10,055 bases of DNA from an uncultured Lachnospiraceae bacterium (GTDB lineage Bacteria; Bacillota; Clostridia; Lachnospirales; Lachnospiraceae), in contig CABSEG010000089.1 of the NCBI GenBank assembly GCA_902476645.1, positions 1 through 10,055 of the forward strand, written 5' to 3'. Positions 5,668-10,055 of the stretch are shown here, one piece after another. Each line of letters begins with the position of its first letter. The first letter of the stretch is position 1. A program made the position numbers and the translations under genes. The notes beneath the pieces are model-generated. The model saw only the letters and a program-made list of their open reading frames with translations, made no database searches and had not been told where the DNA came from.

Positions 5668-7305
5668 ATGTTTGCTTCTAAAGAATATTATAAGGCGTGT
5701 ATCTATACGAGACTGTCCAAGGATGACGGCGACAAGCCGGAAAGCGACAGTATTGGGAATCAGAAAGCGCTGATCAGGGAGTTCGTAAAAAATCATCCGG
5801 AGATCCAGGTGGTTTCCGAGAAGGCGGATGACGGATACAGCGGCGTGAATTTTGAACGTCCAGGATTTAAGGAAATGATGGAAGAGATCCGCGCAGGCCA
5901 GGTGGACTGTGTGATCGTCAAGGATCTGTCCCGTTTTGGCAGGAACTATATTGAAGCGGGGAATTATATTGAGAGGGTCTTTCCGTTTATCGGAGTGCGT
6001 TTCATCGCGATCAATGACAGTTATGACAGTACGGACCGGAATCAATCGGATTCGCTGATCATACCGTTTAAAAACCTGATCAATGATGCCTACTGCAAAG
6101 ATATATCCGTGAAGATCCGGACACAGCTGGAAATTAAGCGGAAGAAGGGAGAATTCATCGGCGCTTTTGCTGTTTACGGGTATCTGAAAGACCCTGAGGA
6201 TCACAATAAGCTTGTGGTGGATACTTTTGCTTCTGAGGTGGTGAAGGCGATCTTCCGATGGAAACTGGAAGGCATGAGCCAGGGAGATATCGCGGAGCGC
6301 CTGAATGCCCAGGGAGTGCTGTGTCCGATGGAGTATAAGCTGTCCCTTGGGATGAAGGTGCAGACCAATTTCCGGGTGAACCGGAAAGCTGCATGGTCGT
6401 GGTCAAGTGTGAGCAGGATCCTGACTAATGAAATCTATACGGGAGTGATGGTCCAGGGGAAGGTGAGTACCCCTAATTATAAGGTGAAGAAGTTCATGCG
6501 TAAGGACGAAGCGGAATGGATCCGCGTTGAGCAGTCTCATGAAGCGATCATCGATGAGGATACGTTCCGTGTGACGCAGGAACTTCTGAAAAAGGATGTC
6601 CGCAGGGGGCCGGAAAAAGGAAAAGTCTATCCGCTGTCCGGCTATCTGGTATGCGCTGACTGCGGCCAGAGCATGATCCGAAAGAGCGCAGTGGGCGGCG
6701 GGAAAAAGTATTATTATTATGTCTGCTCAGGGCATAAGGCCGGGAAAAACTGCAAGCCGCACAGCATCCGGGAAGAGGATCTGTTCGGCGCAGTGCTGGC
6801 CGCAATCCGGGGACATATCAAGATTATCGCTGACATGAAGCGAACCATGGATACCCTGCGGTCTCTCCCGGAAGGGCAGAGGAATACGGTGAATTATGAT
6901 ATGCAGATCGTGAAACTGAAAGAAGAGATTGAGCGCAGCCAGGGATTTAAGATGAAGCTGTACGATAACCTGCAGGATGGCCTGATCGATCAGGAGGAAT
7001 ATTTCCTGTTTAAGAAGAACTATTCGGAAAGGATAGCGGATGCGGAGCGCGCTGTCCAGCGCCTGGAACAGGAGCGGGAGGATGCTGTGAGCAGGAACGT
7101 TTCGGAGCAGGCGTGGACGAAAGTTTTCTTGAAGAATAAGAACCTGACAGAGCTTGACCGGAAGGCTGTTGTGGATCTGATTGAGGAGATCGTTGTATAT
7201 GAGGATAAAAAGATTGATGTAAGGTTTCGGTATATGGCGGATTTTGACAGGGCCATGCACGCTGTTCATATGCTGCCGGTCAAGCCGCGGGAAGCGGCGG
7301 TGTAA
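5668..7305 (+). CDS. Large serine recombinase 1 (TnpX-like)
   Basis: This 545-residue site-specific recombinase should cut and rejoin attachment sites through a phosphoserine link to DNA. The catalytic domain (about 8-150) has YTRLS with nucleophile S17, the DDGYSG loop at 54-59 and KDLSRFGRN (R89, R92). The recombinase DNA-binding domain follows at about 165-310. The zinc ribbon comes next: C329, C332 (CADC), C353 and C362. Helical, coiled-coil-prone stretches lie near 390-425 and 445-480, and the C-terminus carries 'LDRKAVVDLIEEIVVYEDKKID'. Length and order match complete members of the family. I chose ATG 5668, with AAAGGAGG at 5654-5661 and a 6-base spacer; an in-frame TTG at 5662 abuts the ribosome site and is unlikely. 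It is the first of three recombinases, 12 bases before the next. Confidence 0.94.
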   Translation: MFASKEYYKACIYTRLSKDDGDKPESDSIGNQKALIREFVKNHPEIQVVSEKADDGYSGVNFERPGFKEMMEEIRAGQVDCVIVKDLSRFGRNYIEAGNYIERVFPFIGVRFIAINDSYDSTDRNQSDSLIIPFKNLINDAYCKDISVKIRTQLEIKRKKGEFIGAFAVYGYLKDPEDHNKLVVDTFASEVVKAIFRWKLEGMSQGDIAERLNAQGVLCPMEYKLSLGMKVQTNFRVNRKAAWSWSSVSRILTNEIYTGVMVQGKVSTPNYKVKKFMRKDEAEWIRVEQSHEAIIDEDTFRVTQELLKKDVRRGPEKGKVYPLSGYLVCADCGQSMIRKSAVGGGKKYYYYVCSGHKAGKNCKPHSIREEDLFGAVLAAIRGHIKIIADMKRTMDTLRSLPEGQRNTVNYDMQIVKLKEEIERSQGFKMKLYDNLQDGLIDQEEYFLFKKNYSERIADAERAVQRLEQEREDAVSRNVSEQAWTKVFLKNKNLTELDRKAVVDLIEEIVVYEDKKIDVRFRYMADFDRAMHAVHMLPVKPREAAV

Positions 7306-7317
7306 GGAGGCGGCGTT

Positions 7318-9030
7318 ATGGCAAGGAAGAGCAGAAAGAATCTCCCGAAGCAGGAGAAGATGCCGGACTCCCATTCCGTCAGGACATTTTCAGCAGCGAT
7401 CTATGTACGGCTGTCCATAGAGAACAGCGGCAAGGATGACGAGGGGGATTCCATAGAGAACCAGACCGGGATCTGCCGGGAGTATATCGAGGCGCGGCCT
7501 TACTTGAATCTGTACGGCATTTATTCTGATAATGGGGAAAAGGGATGGAAGTTTGACCGACCGGGATTTACCAGGCTTATGGATGACGTAAAGGCCGGAA
7601 AGGTGAACTGCATTGTGGTAAAAGATCTGTCACGCTTTGGGCGTGATTATATTGAGACAGGGAATTATTTGGAAAAAATCTTCCCGTTCCTTGGAGTACG
7701 GTTCATTTCTATTACGGACCGTTTTGACAGCTTTGCCTGTGATGACGCGGAAAGAGCTTTGATGGTTCCGCTGAAGAACATGGTTAATGATGTCTACGCG
7801 AAAGACATCAGCAGGAAGATCATTACCTCATTCCGGCAGCGGCAGGAGACAGGAGATTTCCTTCCGGCGAATCCTCCTTACGGATATATCAAGTCCAAAG
7901 ACCGGCAGTTCCGTTATGATGTGGATGAGAAGACCGCACCGTATATCCGGATGCTGTTTGAGTGGAAAGCGGAGGGTGTGAGCCATGCGGAGATGGCAAG
8001 ACGGCTGAATGAGATGGGCGCTGTCACGCCCGCCAGGCGAAAAGTTGAACTGGGTCTCTGGCGCGCGGAGAAATATAAGCATACTGTCTGGGGCGGCAGG
8101 ACGCTGATCGATATCCTTACCAATCCGGTCTATACAGGGGCGCTGGTCTATGGGAAGATGCCGAAGGCTTTATATATGGGGATCCGGGGCCGCAGGGCGC
8201 CGAAAGAAGAATGGCGTATCCTGGAAGGGATGCATGAGCCTATCGTCAGCAGGGAGTTGTTTGATAAGGTACAGGACATCTTTGAACAGAACCGGAAGAT
8301 TACCAAGGAAAAGTATGAGGCGAACGCGAAGAACCGGGAAGGCGTGGAGAACCGCTTCAAAGGAAAGATCATCTGCGCTGACTGCGGGAAGATGATGCGT
8401 TATGCCAGAGGATATTCCAAAAAACGGGAAAAAATGTATGGAACGTATGTCTGCGGCGGATATATCGATTCCCATGGGGCGAAATGCTCACGTCACTATA
8501 TTTACGCGGCGGATGTGGAAGAGGCTGTGTACGCGGTGATCCAGGAACAGCTGAAACAGGCGGAGGATATGACAAAGGTCAGAGACCGACTGAAAGGAGG
8601 CGTTGGCGAAAGAAACCGTCTGGAAGCGTTCGGCGCGCGGATCAGCAGGCTGACGCAGGAGATCGCAAAGGTGAATGCCAGACGGCAGGGGCTGTATGAG
8701 AATTTTGTCTCCGGGATGCTGGATGAAACGGAGTATCAGTATGCCAAACAGGAATATGACAAGCGAATGGCCGGGCTGAACAGGGAACTGGACGAAGCCA
8801 GGAGTGAGAAGGAACAGTTTGAAGCAGTTTTTTCAGGCGGCGAATGGCTGAAGAATATCCATACGGCAGCCGGCGCGGAAATGCTGACGGACGAGATGAT
8901 CCGCGGCTTGGTAAAAATGGTGAAGATCTATGAGGACACCCGCGTGGAGGTTGTATTAAACTATTCCGAGGATCGGGAGAAACTGGAGACTGTACTGAAG
9001 GAATTGGAGGCAGAATATGGTGATCGCTGA
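7318..9030 (+). CDS. Large serine recombinase 2 (divergent active-site loop)
   Basis: This 570-residue serine recombinase is related to, but clearly different from, its neighbours. The nucleophile is S33 in YVRLS, after a basic N-terminal extension of about 25 residues (ARKSRKNLPKQEK). KDLSRFGRD supplies R106 and R109. The zinc ribbon uses C353, C356, C379 and C390, followed by a long charged helical region and a C-terminal 'LVKMVKIYEDTRVEVVLNY'. The loop that reads DDGYSG in recombinases 1 and 3 reads SDNGEKGW here (70-77), losing the Ser-Gly. That may mark a specialised or partner-dependent role rather than inactivity, as the nucleophile and arginines remain. ATG 7318 has TAAGGAGG (7303-7310), which overlaps the stop codon of recombinase 1, so translation is probably coupled. 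Confidence 0.93.
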   Translation: MARKSRKNLPKQEKMPDSHSVRTFSAAIYVRLSIENSGKDDEGDSIENQTGICREYIEARPYLNLYGIYSDNGEKGWKFDRPGFTRLMDDVKAGKVNCIVVKDLSRFGRDYIETGNYLEKIFPFLGVRFISITDRFDSFACDDAERALMVPLKNMVNDVYAKDISRKIITSFRQRQETGDFLPANPPYGYIKSKDRQFRYDVDEKTAPYIRMLFEWKAEGVSHAEMARRLNEMGAVTPARRKVELGLWRAEKYKHTVWGGRTLIDILTNPVYTGALVYGKMPKALYMGIRGRRAPKEEWRILEGMHEPIVSRELFDKVQDIFEQNRKITKEKYEANAKNREGVENRFKGKIICADCGKMMRYARGYSKKREKMYGTYVCGGYIDSHGAKCSRHYIYAADVEEAVYAVIQEQLKQAEDMTKVRDRLKGGVGERNRLEAFGARISRLTQEIAKVNARRQGLYENFVSGMLDETEYQYAKQEYDKRMAGLNRELDEARSEKEQFEAVFSGGEWLKNIHTAAGAEMLTDEMIRGLVKMVKIYEDTRVEVVLNYSEDREKLETVLKELEAEYGDR

Positions 9031-10055
9031 ATATATCCGGCTGTCTCAGGCAGACCGGGACGTGATGAAAAAGGAAAATAAGACGGAGAGCGAGAGTATC
9101 GCGCACCAGAGGGATCTGATCCGAGGATATATCCAGTCCCATACCGATCTGAAAGACTGCGAAGTCCGGGAGTTTTACGATGACGGCTACAGCGGAACAA
9201 ATTTCCGGCGTCCGGCTTTTGAACGGCTCCTGGAACAGATCAAGAAAGGCGCGGTAAACTGTGTGATCGTGAAAGACTTTTCCCGTTTCGGGCGTGACTA
9301 TATCGAGCTGGGCGACTATCTGGAACGGATCTTTCCGTTCCTGGGAGTCCGGTTTATTTCGGTAAATGATGGTTATGACAGCAATGATTATAAAGGAACT
9401 ACAGGCGGACTGGATGTGGTGCTGAAGAATATCGTATATGATTTCTACAGCAAGGATCTGTCTGTGAAAGTAACGACAGCGAAGCGGGCGAAGATGAAGC
9501 GGGGAGAGTACATTGGCGGTCATGTGCCTTTCGGACTTGCGAGGGATCCGAAGGATAAGCATAAGCTTCGCATTGATCCGGAAGCCGCAGCGGTGGTCAG
9601 GGAAATTTTTGAAGCGGCGATCGGAGGGATGAGACTGGTGGAGATCGCCAGGATGCTGAACGGGAAGGGATATGAAACCCCTTCCCAGTATTTCCGGCGG
9701 AAGCACCCGGATAAGAAAAACTTCAGGAATACATCAGATCAGGCCGGCTGGAATCACAATTCTGTCAGAAATATCCTGAAACAGGAAATGTATTACGGTG
9801 CGGTTGTGGGACATAAACGTGAAGGGATAGGCGTTGGCTGGAATCATTCCGTGGCGGTCCCAAAGGAAGAGCAAGTAATCGTTGAAGGAAAGCATCCCGG
9901 AATTGTCACAAAGGAAGAGTTTCAGGAAGCGCAGAAGATTTTCCGAAAACGGGGAGAGACAAAGCGTGTCGTGGAAAAGACCTATCCCTTGTGGCGGAAA
10001 GTGAAATGCGGTACTTGCGGGCGTGCGATGCCGCTGAAAAGCGGCATCGTCAAAG
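9017..10055 (+). CDS. Large serine recombinase 3 (3' truncated by window edge)
   Basis: The frame from ATG 9017 stays open to the window end and gives 346 residues. It begins MVIAEYIRLS, with nucleophile S10, followed by DDGYSGTNF at 55-63 and KDFSRFGRD with R90 and R93. A recombinase domain covers about 165-310. The first zinc knuckle, C331-G-T-C334, appears 12 residues before the edge, so the second knuckle and the C-terminal helical region lie outside the window. Its start overlaps the end of recombinase 2 by 14 nt, with GGAGG at 9006-9010 as ribosome site. Unlike the other two it has almost no N-terminal extension and carries an extra basic loop (SQYFRRKHPDKKNFRN, 223-238). Catalytic residues look intact. 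Confidence 0.92.
   Translation, partial: MVIAEYIRLSQADRDVMKKENKTESESIAHQRDLIRGYIQSHTDLKDCEVREFYDDGYSGTNFRRPAFERLLEQIKKGAVNCVIVKDFSRFGRDYIELGDYLERIFPFLGVRFISVNDGYDSNDYKGTTGGLDVVLKNIVYDFYSKDLSVKVTTAKRAKMKRGEYIGGHVPFGLARDPKDKHKLRIDPEAAAVVREIFEAAIGGMRLVEIARMLNGKGYETPSQYFRRKHPDKKNFRNTSDQAGWNHNSVRNILKQEMYYGAVVGHKREGIGVGWNHSVAVPKEEQVIVEGKHPGIVTKEEFQEAQKIFRKRGETKRVVEKTYPLWRKVKCGTCGRAMPLKSGIVK

Noticed and set aside
6727..7374. A 215-codon open frame on the - strand
   Set aside because: It is antisense to recombinase 1 and the start of recombinase 2, with no recognisable domain or ribosome site.
8642..9706. A 354-codon open frame on the - strand
   Set aside because: It lies opposite recombinases 2 and 3, whose catalytic motifs are clear. 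Its translation is low-complexity and His/Pro/Arg-rich, as expected of an antisense shadow.
1..10055. CRISPR array, tRNA/rRNA genes or IS element
   Set aside because: No regularly spaced repeats, cloverleaf-like sequence or transposase was seen by eye; a covariance-model search was not possible here.

Overview
This window looks like the right-hand part of a temperate phage or prophage from a Gram-positive Firmicute, most likely a gut Clostridium relative (Lachnospiraceae-like). The grounds are the strong AAGGAGG-type ribosome binding sites, the toxin-secretion/phage-lysis type holin, the Amidase_2-SH3 endolysin and the TnpX-like large serine recombinases. The taxonomic assignment is inference. 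All genes supported here lie on the + strand.

Positions 1-2534 are the GC-rich phage late region. It holds the C-terminal part of a tail or receptor-binding type structural protein (open at the left edge), a hairpin resembling an intrinsic terminator, a four-helix holin, and an N-acetylmuramoyl-L-alanine amidase endolysin. A 17-bp stem terminator closes the module. Just beyond it (about 2593-2942) is a broken second copy of the endolysin C-terminus. This copy has a reading-frame change and an in-frame TAG, and marks past recombination in the lysis region.

Positions 3035-5219 are a compact AT-rich insert with its own predicted promoter and terminator, in sharp contrast to the GC-rich flanks. 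It encodes three overlapping genes: an unrecognised 359-residue protein, a 122-residue protein with a winged-helix-like region and a four-cysteine zinc ribbon, and a 250-residue PD-(D/E)XK nuclease-like protein with a D94...E127-x-K129 core. The genes overlap by 83 and 4 nt, so they are probably co-expressed as one system. The best hypothesis is a phage-borne accessory ('moron') cassette, possibly anti-phage defence. I do not recognise it as a named system, and it is the most interesting content here.

Positions 5262-10055 hold a small DUF6870-like gene followed by three tandem, non-identical large serine recombinases; the third runs off the right edge. Between the small gene and recombinase 1 lies a 55-bp imperfect inverted repeat with the size, shape and position expected of an attP site. 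If it is an intact attP, the window comes from a circular or unintegrated phage, or from an element in which another site is used, because lysis genes and recombinases are contiguous here. No tRNA, rRNA, CRISPR array or IS element was seen.
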